From Legionella sp. (GTDB lineage: Bacteria > Pseudomonadota > Gammaproteobacteria > Legionellales > Legionellaceae): 37,105 nt of DNA. The stretch spans positions 1-37,105 of the forward strand of contig JARLJR010000060.1 in NCBI GenBank assembly GCA_031291095.1, read 5' to 3'. This document shows positions 8,693 to 17,149 of this stretch, one piece after another; within the stretch, counting starts at the first letter, position 1, and every line of letters begins with the position of its first letter. The position numbers and the translations under genes were made by a program. The notes beneath the pieces were generated by a model that was not told the origin of the DNA, ran no database searches, and was given only the letters and a program-made list of their open reading frames with translations.

Positions 8693-9882
8693 ACTTAAAG
8701 CGTCTTTTCCAACAGGCTTTAGTTAATTTAACGGCGGCAAAGCTACGTTCTTTTCTAGCTGTTTTAGGTATTTTAGTGGGAACCGCTGCCGTGGTTGCTT
8801 TAATTAGCTGTGGGCAATTAGCTACCGAAAAAGCTTTAGAGCAATTTAAAGCCTTGGGGACTGATTTATTGGCGGTTGCCGTTTATCAAAAAGAACCCAG
8901 CAAATCTCCGAGCCATGCGGATACCTTATCCATTGATCAATGGCAACAGCTCTCCGACTTCATCCCTTATATTAAAGACATTGCCCCCTACAGTACGGCG
9001 TTTCAACCACTCAGTTTTCAGGGAAAAACCATGCAAGGGGCACTGATTGGTGCTGATGAGCATTTAGCCAAAATTATAAAAATTAAACTGGCCCGGGGGC
9101 ATTTTGTGTCTTTTGTGGAGACGTTTGAGCATTATTGTGTGATTGGTGATGGTTTGGCCCAGCAAATTAAACAGATTAGTTTTGATGATCCAATTGGTAA
9201 GCAGGTTCGCATAGGCCATTCTCTTTATACCATTATTGGGATTGCCGAACGGTGGAAGGAAAATGGCTTTTTTAATGAGGACGTGAATCAGGCCGTAATT
9301 ATCCCTTTGGCAGGTATGAATTTAGTGAGCAAAGATGCCAAAATAAATAATGCGGTCTTAGAGTTAAGAGCGGATAGCCCTATCGATCAAATCATCATCG
9401 ATATAAAGCAACTTATTAGCTCCTTTTCTCCGAAGCTAAGTGTATTTCCACGCAGTGCCAAACAAATTATTGCCAGTATGGAGAGCCAAGGCCATATTTT
9501 TACCTTATTGCTTGGAGTTATTGGCGGAATTTCCCTTTTGGTTGGTGGTATTGGGGTAATGAATGTCATGTTGGTGTCAGTAAGTGAGCGAAAAAAGGAA
9601 ATTGGTATTCGCAAAGCGGTGGGGGCCCGAAATAGCGACATCCAAGCTTTATTTCTAGCCGAATCGGTCATGCTTTCTTTAGTGGGAGGCATTCTAGGGG
9701 TGGTTCTAGGATTAATTTTCACCTGGATTGTCGCCTATTTCAGCGGATGGAATTTCACCATCTATATTTTGCCACCCTTGGCGGGCTTTATGGTCTCAGC
9801 TGCTACCGGCATTTTCTTCGGTTTTTATCCCGCCCGCCGTGCTTCAAAGTTAGAGCCAGTAGTTTCCTTACGTAGCGAATAA
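8689..9882 (+). CDS. MacB-type ABC transporter permease (FtsX domain)
   Basis: The 397-residue permease has one N-terminal membrane helix (about residues 18-40), a periplasmic MacB core domain (about 45-260) and three C-terminal helices carrying the FtsX domain, with GGIGVMNVMLVSVSERKKEIGIRKAVGA near 285-312 as the family coupling-helix signature. It ends with the usual PARRASKLEPVVSLR tail. Type VII ABC transporters of this kind work as mechanotransducers, pulling substrates out of the periplasm through TolC. Its start overlaps the ATPase stop (ATGA). It is the last gene of the run. Confidence 0.9.
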   Translation: MNLKRLFQQALVNLTAAKLRSFLAVLGILVGTAAVVALISCGQLATEKALEQFKALGTDLLAVAVYQKEPSKSPSHADTLSIDQWQQLSDFIPYIKDIAPYSTAFQPLSFQGKTMQGALIGADEHLAKIIKIKLARGHFVSFVETFEHYCVIGDGLAQQIKQISFDDPIGKQVRIGHSLYTIIGIAERWKENGFFNEDVNQAVIIPLAGMNLVSKDAKINNAVLELRADSPIDQIIIDIKQLISSFSPKLSVFPRSAKQIIASMESQGHIFTLLLGVIGGISLLVGGIGVMNVMLVSVSERKKEIGIRKAVGARNSDIQALFLAESVMLSLVGGILGVVLGLIFTWIVAYFSGWNFTIYILPPLAGFMVSAATGIFFGFYPARRASKLEPVVSLRSE

Positions 9883-9978
9883 TAAGCGTCGCAACCTGGC
9901 TCTCCTTAAATAGCACGCAAATCAGTTAGCAAGACGCGTATTTTCTTTCCCAACGTTGAATTTCTAAGCGAACTATTC

Positions 9979-10005
9979 TATGATAAAAAAACTCTTTTTA
10001 TCATA
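9979..10005. promoter_or_regulatory. Perfect 11-bp inverted repeat upstream of the di-haem cytochrome gene
   Basis: TATGATAAAAA at 9979-9989 and TTTTTATCATA at 9995-10005 are exact reverse complements around a 5-base loop, ending 16 bases before the start codon at 10022. It is AT-rich, so a weak hairpin in RNA but a good dyad in DNA. It may be an operator, a 5'-UTR stem or a weak terminator of the exporter operon. No match to a known operator was recognised. Confidence 0.5.
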
Positions 10006-10021
10006 AAAATGGACTTTAGAT

Positions 10022-11437
10022 ATGTTAAAAAAATCTTTAGGATTGGCGGTATTAACATGCAGTATTTTTTCCGTTTCCTACGCAGATACGCCGGCTGCAG
10101 ATTCACTGACTCCTACCCCCAATACTAACGTTCCCACAAGCTATGCCCCCGTTGCTATTCATGAGTCCTTTCAAAGCATTTTGCAACGCATGAGTGCTGC
10201 AAAACAAGCGATTAATGACAAGCAACAAGAACTGTTAAAACAACGCTATGATTTAAGCAATAAACCTTCGCCAACGGCAAAAATGTCCAATGGAAAAGCA
10301 GTTCAAGAGGGCGTGCGCGTTAAATTACCCGAAGGAATGACGTGGGAAAAATTAGGACAAATGAGCCCAGAGGACATTAAAAAACAAGGCTTATTCCCAG
10401 CAGGCTTCTTGCCCCTGCCACATCCACATCATGCTGAGGGTGGAATGGTCTTCCCTAAATTTGCTATTGATGAAATTAATAAACAGGAAAATCGAGATTT
10501 AGCCCGTTTTGATTTGGATTTCGATATCCCCGATCACTTTCTACCCCCATTCCCTGCGCCGATGTTCTTAACCACGCATCCAGAGTTGGGTGATGTATCG
10601 AAGGGTAAATTAGTAACTATTGAAAACTATTATGAGTTATTTAATGGGATCTTGAATCCGAAACAAATAGAGGGCTTGAGGCTTCTACTCACGCCGTTCC
10701 CACAACAACAATTTAACCAAACCGAAGATCGCCGTTCAATAAAACCAAGTCGTGGAGTTACGTGTTTTGACTGTCATGCCAATGGTCATACCAATAAAGC
10801 AACGCATTTAACTGGAGAAGCTCGACCCCAAGAAATACGCCACCGCGTGGATACACCGAGCTTGCGTGGGGTAAATATCCAACGCTTATTTGGCTCTCAA
10901 CGTGCCTTAAAAACAGTAGAAGACTTTACTGAGTTTGAACAAAGAGCAGCGTATTTTGATGGAGATCCAGTAATTGCGACTAAGAAAGGGGTTAACATTT
11001 TAGAGCGCGGCAGCCAGGTTCATTTTATGTCAGAGTTCCAGGCAATCCTCGATTTTCCTCCCGCACCTAAATTAAACTGGGAAGGAAAGCTTGATCCTGC
11101 TAAAGCCACACCTGCTGAGATGCGTGGTCAAGAGCTATTCTTTGGTAAAGCGAAATGCGCTACTTGTCATGCGGCGCCTTATTATACCGACAATACCATG
11201 CATAATTTACAGACCGAGCAATTCTATCCGCCACAAATGGTTAACGGAATGAAGGTCGTAGGTGATGGGCCGATTAAAACCTTCCCATTAAGAGGCATAA
11301 AAGACTCTCCTCCTTATCTGCATGATGGTCGTTTGCTGACGTTGGCTGATACAGTAGAGTTCTTTAATTTAGTGTTGCAATTAAAGCTGACTCAAGAGGA
11401 AAAAGCAGATTTAACTACCTTTATGGAAGCACTATAA
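10022..11437 (+). CDS. Di-haem cytochrome c peroxidase/MauG-family protein
   Basis: The 471-residue protein has a signal peptide (first ~21 residues, ending SYA) and two haem-binding CxxCH motifs: CFDCH (248-252) and CATCH (379-383). The C-terminal GIKDSPPYLHDGRLLTLADTVEFFN stretch is typical of bacterial di-haem peroxidases and MauG-like proteins. It is longer than classical CcpA (about 320-350 residues) because of an extra N-terminal ~200-residue part rich in Pro. It is expected in the periplasm, reducing peroxide or oxidising an unknown partner. It stands alone between the exporter operon and a repeat, followed by the transglycosylase gene. Confidence 0.82.
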   Translation: MLKKSLGLAVLTCSIFSVSYADTPAADSLTPTPNTNVPTSYAPVAIHESFQSILQRMSAAKQAINDKQQELLKQRYDLSNKPSPTAKMSNGKAVQEGVRVKLPEGMTWEKLGQMSPEDIKKQGLFPAGFLPLPHPHHAEGGMVFPKFAIDEINKQENRDLARFDLDFDIPDHFLPPFPAPMFLTTHPELGDVSKGKLVTIENYYELFNGILNPKQIEGLRLLLTPFPQQQFNQTEDRRSIKPSRGVTCFDCHANGHTNKATHLTGEARPQEIRHRVDTPSLRGVNIQRLFGSQRALKTVEDFTEFEQRAAYFDGDPVIATKKGVNILERGSQVHFMSEFQAILDFPPAPKLNWEGKLDPAKATPAEMRGQELFFGKAKCATCHAAPYYTDNTMHNLQTEQFYPPQMVNGMKVVGDGPIKTFPLRGIKDSPPYLHDGRLLTLADTVEFFNLVLQLKLTQEEKADLTTFMEAL

Positions 11438-11462
11438 GGGAGTGAATTTTGCAATAACATGT

Positions 11463-11545
11463 AGGGTGGGCCCATGGCCCAACATGGAGTTCTGGTGGGG
11501 CTTGATGTCTTTTGTTGGGCCATGGGCCCAACCTACACGTTATAT
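11463..11545. repeat. REP-like palindrome, copy 2 (GGGCCCATGGCCCAAC type)
   Basis: The arm beginning GTAGGGTGGGCCCATGGCCC pairs almost perfectly with the complement of the downstream arm ending GGGCCATGGGCCCAACCTAC; one mismatch separates them over about 24 bases. About 30 bases lie between. The arm design is the same as at 128-224. A small open frame across it (11442-11630) is not believed to be a gene. It could also act as a transcription terminator or boundary for the cytochrome gene. Confidence 0.8.
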
Positions 11546-11626
11546 TCAAACCCATGTGGTTGTACATACATCACGTCATCTTATAGAATACATTTTTAGT
11601 TTAGAGAAAATCAAAGGGGAAGGGCT

Positions 11627-12598
11627 ATGAGAAAGTGGTGGCTAGTCGCAATAGTAAGTATTTTGATGCATCAAATTGCCTTTGCACAACAGCAAAGTTG
11701 GAGTCAATGGGTTGCAGAGGTACGTACTGAAGCCTTAGCTCAAGGCATTCCTCCAGAAGTTTTTGACAGCGCTTTTGCCGGTATCCGTGAGCCCAGTCAT
11801 GCTATTAAAGGGCTTTTAAAGTCACAGCCTGAGCATCGGTTGACCTTCATGAAATACCGTAGCACTCGCGTGGATAATTACCGAATTGCAATCGGGCGTA
11901 AAGAATTTAAAAAGAACCAGGCTTTACTTGAAGACATAGCAAAAAAATACGGGGTAAATCCCTGTTTTATTGTCTCCTTCTGGGGAATGGAAACCAGTTA
12001 TGGCACTTACATGGGTAATTTCCCAGTAATTAAAGCCTTAGCCACCTTGGCATATGATTCAAACCGTAAAGACTTTTTCCGTAAAGAATTATTCATTGCG
12101 CTACGTATTCTTAATGAAGGTCACGTTAGTTTAGCTGACTTTAAAGGCGAGTGGGCTGGTGCCTCTGGACAACCACAATTTTTACCTTCCAGCTGGGTTA
12201 GATATGCAGTGGATTATGATGGTGATGGCCATCGTGATATTTGGAAAAGTAAACCGGACGTTTTTGCTTCCATCGCGAATTACATGAAACAAAATGGTTG
12301 GCAGACAGACGAGCCTTGGGCGATTCAAGTTAAGTTACCTAAGAATTTTGATCGGGCTTTGGAAGGTAAAACTACGATTAAACCAGTAAGTGAATGGGCT
12401 TCTTTAGGTGTCCTTACAGAAGATGGCAAACCATTACCTCATCAAAACCTAAATGCAAGTATTGTTGAGCCTCACGGTGGTCCAACATTTATGACCTTCC
12501 CTAACTATAAGATGATTTTGCACTATAATAATTCTATCTATTATGCAGGAGCCGTAGGTTACTTAGCGGATAAAATCTGCCAAGGACAACCACGATAA
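11627..12598 (+). CDS. mltB: Membrane-bound/periplasmic lytic murein transglycosylase, MltB type
   Basis: MltB-family enzymes (SLT_2, GH103) cleave the MurNAc-GlcNAc bond in peptidoglycan with formation of 1,6-anhydroMurNAc. The 323-residue product has a signal peptide (to about residue 20, AFA), then the domain with FWGMETSYG (118-126), in which Glu122 is the expected catalytic acid. GEWAGASGQPQFLPSSW and DYDGDGHRDIW are family signatures. No lipobox Cys follows the signal, so it should be a soluble periplasmic form. An AAGGGG ribosome site precedes the ATG. It is separated from the methionine sulfoxide reductase gene by 6 bases, so the two are probably co-transcribed. Confidence 0.9.
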   Translation: MRKWWLVAIVSILMHQIAFAQQQSWSQWVAEVRTEALAQGIPPEVFDSAFAGIREPSHAIKGLLKSQPEHRLTFMKYRSTRVDNYRIAIGRKEFKKNQALLEDIAKKYGVNPCFIVSFWGMETSYGTYMGNFPVIKALATLAYDSNRKDFFRKELFIALRILNEGHVSLADFKGEWAGASGQPQFLPSSWVRYAVDYDGDGHRDIWKSKPDVFASIANYMKQNGWQTDEPWAIQVKLPKNFDRALEGKTTIKPVSEWASLGVLTEDGKPLPHQNLNASIVEPHGGPTFMTFPNYKMILHYNNSIYYAGAVGYLADKICQGQPR

Positions 12599-12604
12599 AA
12601 TACT

Positions 12605-13474
12605 ATGAGCAACTATCTTGATAAAACCGCCAGTTTAACTCCCTTAGCGAAGCGGGTAATCTGTGATAAAGCCACAGAATATCCGCACACTGGGGCTTAT
12701 AATCAAGTAGTTACTCAAGGGACTTATTTGTGCCGGCGCTGTGGTTTGGCGCTTTTTCGTGGCTCAAGTCAATTTAGTTCTGGTTGCGGTTGGCCTAGTT
12801 TTGATGCGAATATTGTGCAAGCGGTGAAGCAAGTTCCCGACAGTGATGGCCGGCGCATGGAGATTCTTTGCGAGCGCTGTGATGCTCATTTGGGGCATGT
12901 GTTTACTGGTGAGTACTTTACCCAAAACAATTTACGTCATTGTGTTAATTCAGCTTCTATTGATTTTGTTGCCAACAGCACGGTTTTAGATACCGAAGAG
13001 GCCATTGTTGCTGGTGGCTGTTTTTGGGGCGTAGAGCATTTTTTAAAGCTGATTCCAGGGGTATTGAAGGTTGAGTCTGGTTATACTGGCGGTGTGACCT
13101 TAGACCCTGGTTATGAGCAAATCTGTCAAGGCAATACCGGACATTATGAAGCTGTACGCGTTGTTTATGATAAGGCGAAAACTGATTATCATCAGGTGTT
13201 AAAACGTTTCTTCGAAATTCATGACCCCACTCAAAAATCGGGACAAGGCCCTGATATTGGGCAGCAATATCAGAGTGCGGTGTTTTATTATAATCAAGAG
13301 CAATTGGATGAAGCCGAGCTCTTGATGCAAATGCTACAAAAGCGTGGCTATCAGGTGGCAACACATTTATTGCCGGTACAAACATTTTGGCAGGCAGAGG
13401 ATTATCATCAAGATTATTATGCCAAACATCATAAGGCCCCTTATTGTCATCAACCCGTAGAGCGCTTTTCGTAA
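12605..13474 (+). CDS. msrBA: Bifunctional peptide-methionine sulfoxide reductase (MsrB-MsrA fusion)
   Basis: The 289-residue protein repairs oxidised methionine. The N-terminal MsrB domain (about 1-125) reduces the R epimer: zinc Cys pairs at 43/46 and 89/92, catalytic Cys113 in RHCVNSAS, and Cys61 in GCGWPSF as likely resolving Cys. The C-terminal MsrA domain (about 130-289) reduces the S epimer, with the catalytic motif GGCFWG (Cys139). A Cys in the tail (YCHQP) may recycle it. No signal peptide is visible, so it is probably cytoplasmic. It follows the transglycosylase gene by 6 bases. Confidence 0.94.
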   Translation: MSNYLDKTASLTPLAKRVICDKATEYPHTGAYNQVVTQGTYLCRRCGLALFRGSSQFSSGCGWPSFDANIVQAVKQVPDSDGRRMEILCERCDAHLGHVFTGEYFTQNNLRHCVNSASIDFVANSTVLDTEEAIVAGGCFWGVEHFLKLIPGVLKVESGYTGGVTLDPGYEQICQGNTGHYEAVRVVYDKAKTDYHQVLKRFFEIHDPTQKSGQGPDIGQQYQSAVFYYNQEQLDEAELLMQMLQKRGYQVATHLLPVQTFWQAEDYHQDYYAKHHKAPYCHQPVERFS

Positions 13475-13552
13475 AACAATTTATTACCCTCCCAATCAGT
13501 GCAGAAAAATTGGATTATAATTAATCTTATATAATCTAAAGGAAGCACTGAT

Positions 13553-14128
13553 ATGCGAGAACCGAAAGAATCCTCTAACAAAACTACGAGTAAAACGACT
13601 GAACAGGAAGATGAGGTTTTCTTATCTCCACCTTTAGAAACTGAAGGTACTGATATTGCCCAAACGATGGGGGCTCAATTAGATGCCGAGGAAAATGCGA
13701 AGAAAAAACAAGTGTCGGTACAAAGTGAACAGATTGATGCATTGTTGAAAGCCTATAAAGATCGGTTTGGTGATGATGACTGGTACAAGAAAAATCCCCC
13801 CGAAGTCGAAGAGGACGGCAGCCTCACTATGCACTTTAAGTCCTTTGACGATCTCGCTGATTTTAGTAAAGAGCAGGCAGAGGCTGGAGTGCCTTTTACT
13901 ATGGTGGATAAAGCAACGAATAAAGTAATGGCTTATTCAAATGGGGATGGCAAGTTATATAATGGTGATGGTACTGAATTTAAAGCAGGGCAAAAGGATT
14001 TTATCGCCGGTGATGACTTAAAGAACTTTAAAATGCCCGCACCCACTTCCGGCCCTGAACCCACCCCGGATGATGGCCCCGAGGATGACGCAGAACAAGA
14101 AGAAGATAATCAGGTCAGGCCAACATAA
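13553..14128 (+). CDS. Acidic hypothetical protein, Legionella type
   Basis: I do not recognise a family. The 191-residue product is very acidic and hydrophilic, with a low-complexity N-terminus (Lys/Thr/Glu), a more ordered middle (about 55-150, including DRFGDDDWYKKNPPEVEEDG and YSNGDGKLYNGDG) and a Pro/Asp/Glu-rich tail (150-191). There is no signal peptide or membrane segment. The Glu/Asp cluster in the last 20 residues resembles an E-block as found in Dot/Icm substrates, but the general acidity makes that weak evidence. An AAAGGAAG ribosome site lies before the ATG and a good intrinsic terminator after the stop, so it is probably a single-gene unit. Confidence 0.75.
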   Translation: MREPKESSNKTTSKTTEQEDEVFLSPPLETEGTDIAQTMGAQLDAEENAKKKQVSVQSEQIDALLKAYKDRFGDDDWYKKNPPEVEEDGSLTMHFKSFDDLADFSKEQAEAGVPFTMVDKATNKVMAYSNGDGKLYNGDGTEFKAGQKDFIAGDDLKNFKMPAPTSGPEPTPDDGPEDDAEQEEDNQVRPT

Positions 14129-14143
14129 ATATTATTCAGAGGT

Positions 14144-14175
14144 AACCTGGTTGCTTGCAACCAGGTTTTCCTTTT
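14144..14175 (+). terminator. Intrinsic terminator
   Basis: AACCTGGTTGC (14144-14154) and GCAACCAGGTT (14157-14167) form a perfect stem with a tight loop, followed by TTCCTTTT. It is 16 bases after the acidic protein's stop codon and sits between convergent genes. Confidence 0.85.
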
Positions 14176-14183
14176 AGGTGCTT

Positions 14184-15392
14184 TTAAGCCTGTAAATAAA
14201 GCTGTTCAAAACCTGAAAATGATAAACTATGATGTTTTCTCAACGGCGGCTTTCCAGCATCCAAACCCAAATTAGGATAGCGCTCTAGCAGCGTTTTAAA
14301 AATATGATGCATCTCCATGCGCGCCAACTTTGCCCCTAAACAAAAATGACTGCCATAACCATAGCTAAAATGTTGCGCTTTTTTCTCTACAAGATTAATG
14401 CCATCAGCTTGATTAAAATAATCAGGATCACGGTTAATCGCATGGGTTGAAATAAAAATAACCTTACCCTTCTCAATCAATTGCTCACCGAGCATGGTAT
14501 CGTTTTTGCTCACCCGGAAAATAAAGGTTACTGCAGGATCAAGGCGATTGCATTCTTCAATATAGGCATCCAGGGCGTGCATATTTTTCCGTACTTCATT
14601 CCATAAGCCAGGGGTGCTTAATAAGATAAAAAGATTATTACACAGTTGATCGGTAGTAGTGACTTGTCCTGCAACCAACATCATAATTGCTTGGGAAATA
14701 ATTTCCTCATCATTTAAACCAAAATGTGCCTGGTGCTCTAATAGGATGCTCAAAAAATCATTACCGGGCTTGCGGCGTCTGTCGATAATTAATTGAGCAA
14801 AATAATCATATAAGCATTGAGCGCTGTGATTTACCTTAATGCCATCGGCATCCAGATAACTGGTTGAGCCGCCAAAAAATTGCGTCATGTTATTTGACCA
14901 ATGATAAAAGTCCATGCGCTCTGCATCAGGGATGGCAAAAAGCTCTGCTAAGGTAACCGATGGGATTTGTTGTGCCAGTTGGCTGACAAAATCAAAGGCT
15001 TGTTGTCCTTTAAACTCAGTCAGACAGAGGTCAATAGTGTCTTGGATTAATGGCTGCAATTGTTCGAGAAAATTAGAACTAAACCCGTGATAGCAAATCC
15101 GTCGTCTATCCGTATGCTCTGGTGCATCACTCATCACCATCATTTTACTGACCACCTTAAAAAAATCAGTAATCAAGGACAAATTCATTTCCGGCATGCG
15201 TGAAATAAAGAAGGGGCTGCGGTCACAGCTAAAATCCTCACTCATTAACACCTGTTTTGCTAATTGATAGGAGCTAATAACCCAGAAATTTCCCGGAGCC
15301 CACCAAAAAAGACCGCCCATTTCCCGTACCTGATTACTGAATTGTTCTGGAGTAGAACTCTGTTTTAATTGCATTAGGGTATAGGCAGTCAT
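14184..15392 (-). CDS. Cytochrome P450
   Basis: The 402-residue soluble bacterial P450 has the I-helix oxygen-activation motif AGQVTT (241-246), the K-helix ExxR pair (Glu280, Arg283) and the haem-binding loop FSYGYGSHFCLGAKLARME with the axial Cys351. There is no N-terminal membrane anchor. It is the last gene of a three-gene operon after pvcA- and pvcB-type genes; its start overlaps the pvcB stop by 4 bases (ATGA). The context suggests that it oxidises the isonitrile product or a derivative. The substrate cannot be read from the sequence; a redox partner is not encoded nearby. Confidence 0.92.
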   Translation of the reverse strand: MTAYTLMQLKQSSTPEQFSNQVREMGGLFWWAPGNFWVISSYQLAKQVLMSEDFSCDRSPFFISRMPEMNLSLITDFFKVVSKMMVMSDAPEHTDRRRICYHGFSSNFLEQLQPLIQDTIDLCLTEFKGQQAFDFVSQLAQQIPSVTLAELFAIPDAERMDFYHWSNNMTQFFGGSTSYLDADGIKVNHSAQCLYDYFAQLIIDRRRKPGNDFLSILLEHQAHFGLNDEEIISQAIMMLVAGQVTTTDQLCNNLFILLSTPGLWNEVRKNMHALDAYIEECNRLDPAVTFIFRVSKNDTMLGEQLIEKGKVIFISTHAINRDPDYFNQADGINLVEKKAQHFSYGYGSHFCLGAKLARMEMHHIFKTLLERYPNLGLDAGKPPLRKHHSLSFSGFEQLYLQA

Positions 15393-16141
15393 AATATTTG
15401 GATCCTTCGTAAATGTCGTGGACTGTGGCGTTGAAAGGCATTGCGTCCATGCAGTAGAGAAAAATTATCGGCAATCAAAAAATCACCTGGCTGCCATTGG
15501 TGTTGATACATAAATTGTGGTTGGCGCAGGTGCTGGCTTAAAGAGCTCAGAATTTGTTGTGATTCGGTTTCGCTCTTCCCATTCACGCGTACCGTTACCG
15601 GGTTTAAATAGTCTTCACCCACGGGTTCGGCAAAGCGTAAAATAATACGTTGCGTGTCTGGATGGTAATTGATTAAGTCACGCGTAATAGAGCCGCCATA
15701 ATGGGCAAGTTTTTCAGTGTGAAAGTTTAAGACGTAATGGCACCATTCTGCTTGTTGGGCAGTACTGGCTGCTTGCCAGGCCGCTTCAGTATTAATAAAT
15801 ACGGTTTCACCTCCGCTACCCCTTTCGGGGGCGCGCAGGCAGTTAAAAAACAAGAAACGTGGTTCTTGATGAAAGGCACCATCCCAATGCAAGGGAACAT
15901 CCCCTTCGGTAAATAGGTAATTTTTGGGAGTAGAGTCTACTTTCATTTCCATTACCGGGCCGAAATCCCAAGAAAGTAAGCGAGCTTGGCTTTGACAGTA
16001 ATTTACTAATGTTTCGCGCGCTAAAGGATGAAAGCCACGCAAAAGCACAATTTTATGCTCTGTTACCTGGTTGAGAATGGCCTCCAGAGAAAGCATGGTT
16101 AGACAACGTGGTTCTTTGGTTTGAATGATGTATGGTTGCAT
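15389..16141 (-). CDS. pvcB: Fe(II)/2-oxoglutarate-dependent oxygenase, PvcB/TauD type
   Basis: The 250-residue protein is in the TauD/TfdA superfamily. The facial triad is visible: HWD (His85, Asp87) and distal His231 in LLHGRNAF, with an Arg in RHLRRIQI (242-246) for 2-oxoglutarate. PvcB-type enzymes act on the isonitrile made by PvcA, desaturating or decarboxylating the amino-acid side chain (paerucumarin and rhabduscin pathways). The assignment to PvcB rather than taurine dioxygenase rests mainly on the adjacent isocyanide synthase. The start ATG shares its first base with the pvcA-type stop (TAATG), so translation is coupled. Which product it makes (vinyl isonitrile or other) is unknown. 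Confidence 0.85.
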   Translation of the reverse strand: MQPYIIQTKEPRCLTMLSLEAILNQVTEHKIVLLRGFHPLARETLVNYCQSQARLLSWDFGPVMEMKVDSTPKNYLFTEGDVPLHWDGAFHQEPRFLFFNCLRAPERGSGGETVFINTEAAWQAASTAQQAEWCHYVLNFHTEKLAHYGGSITRDLINYHPDTQRIILRFAEPVGEDYLNPVTVRVNGKSETESQQILSSLSQHLRQPQFMYQHQWQPGDFLIADNFSLLHGRNAFQRHSPRHLRRIQIL

Positions 16142-17067
16142 TAGCTTGCCTCCAAAACGTAGTGATCTTCATCTAATGTGGCTCCTAGACGCACAGCTTC
16201 TTCGCGCTTAATTAATTGCCAGCCCTGAGCATCTTTTAACAAAACATTATGCCAAGGCGTGCTCCAGCGGTTACTGGAAGGGATAAATTGAATGCCCATT
16301 TTTTCAGAACCGCAGGGTTGTGGGTGAATGGATAGGCGTATCGATTGGGAAAAATACTTAGTCAGGAGTGCGGACCAGGCATTTGAACGGCGCATTACTT
16401 CATAGGTGGTTTCCTTGGCCTGTTGCCGTACTTTATTTTTGCTTTGTTCTGGTTTTAGCACTAATTGATCTTCAATAATAAAGCGATGAATACCATTGAA
16501 CTGATAGCGCCAATGCGGTTCTTCAAGGATCTGTTGTTTTAAGCGTGTTAAAGATTGGCCAAATTCCAGCATGAGTAATTCTCGCATACTTTGATAATTA
16601 TGGCCGAGGTAAACCTCATCTAAATTAAAGGTAGTTAAATGATGCAGTTTATGTTCGGAGATAATTTTTTGAATACCCTGCTGGTATAAATCCACATCGG
16701 CATCATTGACCAATACCAAATCATTAAATACCCGACCATCAGAACAAATAATTAACTTCACTCCCGGCTGATGAATCTTGTGCATGTTTTGGCATAGTTG
16801 ATTGAGTTGGGTTAAACCCATAATTTCGCCACGATCGGGTTTGGCCGATAAGGTTTTTTGTCGATTGGCTGACTTCGCGGGGAAGGCCGGAAGAATTAAG
16901 GTCAGCGTGTGCTCATCGCGAATTGCCTGCTGAATTTTCGCTCGTGGATGTGGGCTGCATCGGGTGCATTCAAGGCCTGGGCATTTTTTTTCAGTATCTT
17001 CACTAATACGTCGTTGGTTCATGATTAAACGGAGCAGCTGTTGTGTCGTTTCTTCCATAGCGGACAT
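16141..17067 (-). CDS. pvcA: Isonitrile (isocyanide) synthase, PvcA/DIT1 family
   Basis: PvcA-type enzymes turn the amino group of tyrosine or tryptophan into an isonitrile, taking the carbon from ribulose 5-phosphate. The 308-residue product has the family hallmarks LPAFPAKSANRQKTL (59-73), PDRGE (77-81), the CSDGRVFNDLV segment (108-118) with VNDADVDLY, and a C-terminal SIHPQP motif. An extra Cys cluster near the N-terminus (29-37, CPGLECTRC) could bind metal. An AGGGAG ribosome site is 8 bases upstream of the ATG. It is the first gene of the pvcA-pvcB-P450 operon and is divergent from a LysR gene 92 bases away. Tyr versus Trp specificity cannot be told. Confidence 0.9.
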   Translation of the reverse strand: MSAMEETTQQLLRLIMNQRRISEDTEKKCPGLECTRCSPHPRAKIQQAIRDEHTLTLILPAFPAKSANRQKTLSAKPDRGEIMGLTQLNQLCQNMHKIHQPGVKLIICSDGRVFNDLVLVNDADVDLYQQGIQKIISEHKLHHLTTFNLDEVYLGHNYQSMRELLMLEFGQSLTRLKQQILEEPHWRYQFNGIHRFIIEDQLVLKPEQSKNKVRQQAKETTYEVMRRSNAWSALLTKYFSQSIRLSIHPQPCGSEKMGIQFIPSSNRWSTPWHNVLLKDAQGWQLIKREEAVRLGATLDEDHYVLEAS

Positions 17068-17125
17068 AATTTTCTCCCTGAGTTAGTTAATTATCAGATT
17101 AGAGAAAACCTTTATAATTTGATAA

Positions 17126-17149
17126 TATTAAGTTTTTATAAACTTAATA
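17126..17149. promoter_or_regulatory. Palindrome in the divergent pvcA/lysR promoter region (candidate LysR operator)
   Basis: TATTAAGTTT (17126-17135) and AAACTTAATA (17140-17149) are exact reverse complements around TTAT. The site fits a LysR-type T-N11-A dyad and lies in the 92-base gap between pvcA and the regulator, 11 bases from the regulator's start. A second, weaker inverted pair (ATTATC 17090-17095 / GATAAT 17121-17126) is next to it. The role as operator is inferred from position. Confidence 0.6.

Noticed and set aside
7988-9882. MacB split by frameshift
   Set aside because: The ATPase ends cleanly and the permease has its own ATG in an ATGA overlap; separate ATPase and permease genes are common in this family.
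11442-11630. Small plus-strand open frame between the cytochrome and mltB genes
   Set aside because: It is made of the palindromic repeat at 11463-11545 and ends in the mltB start; composition is not protein-like.
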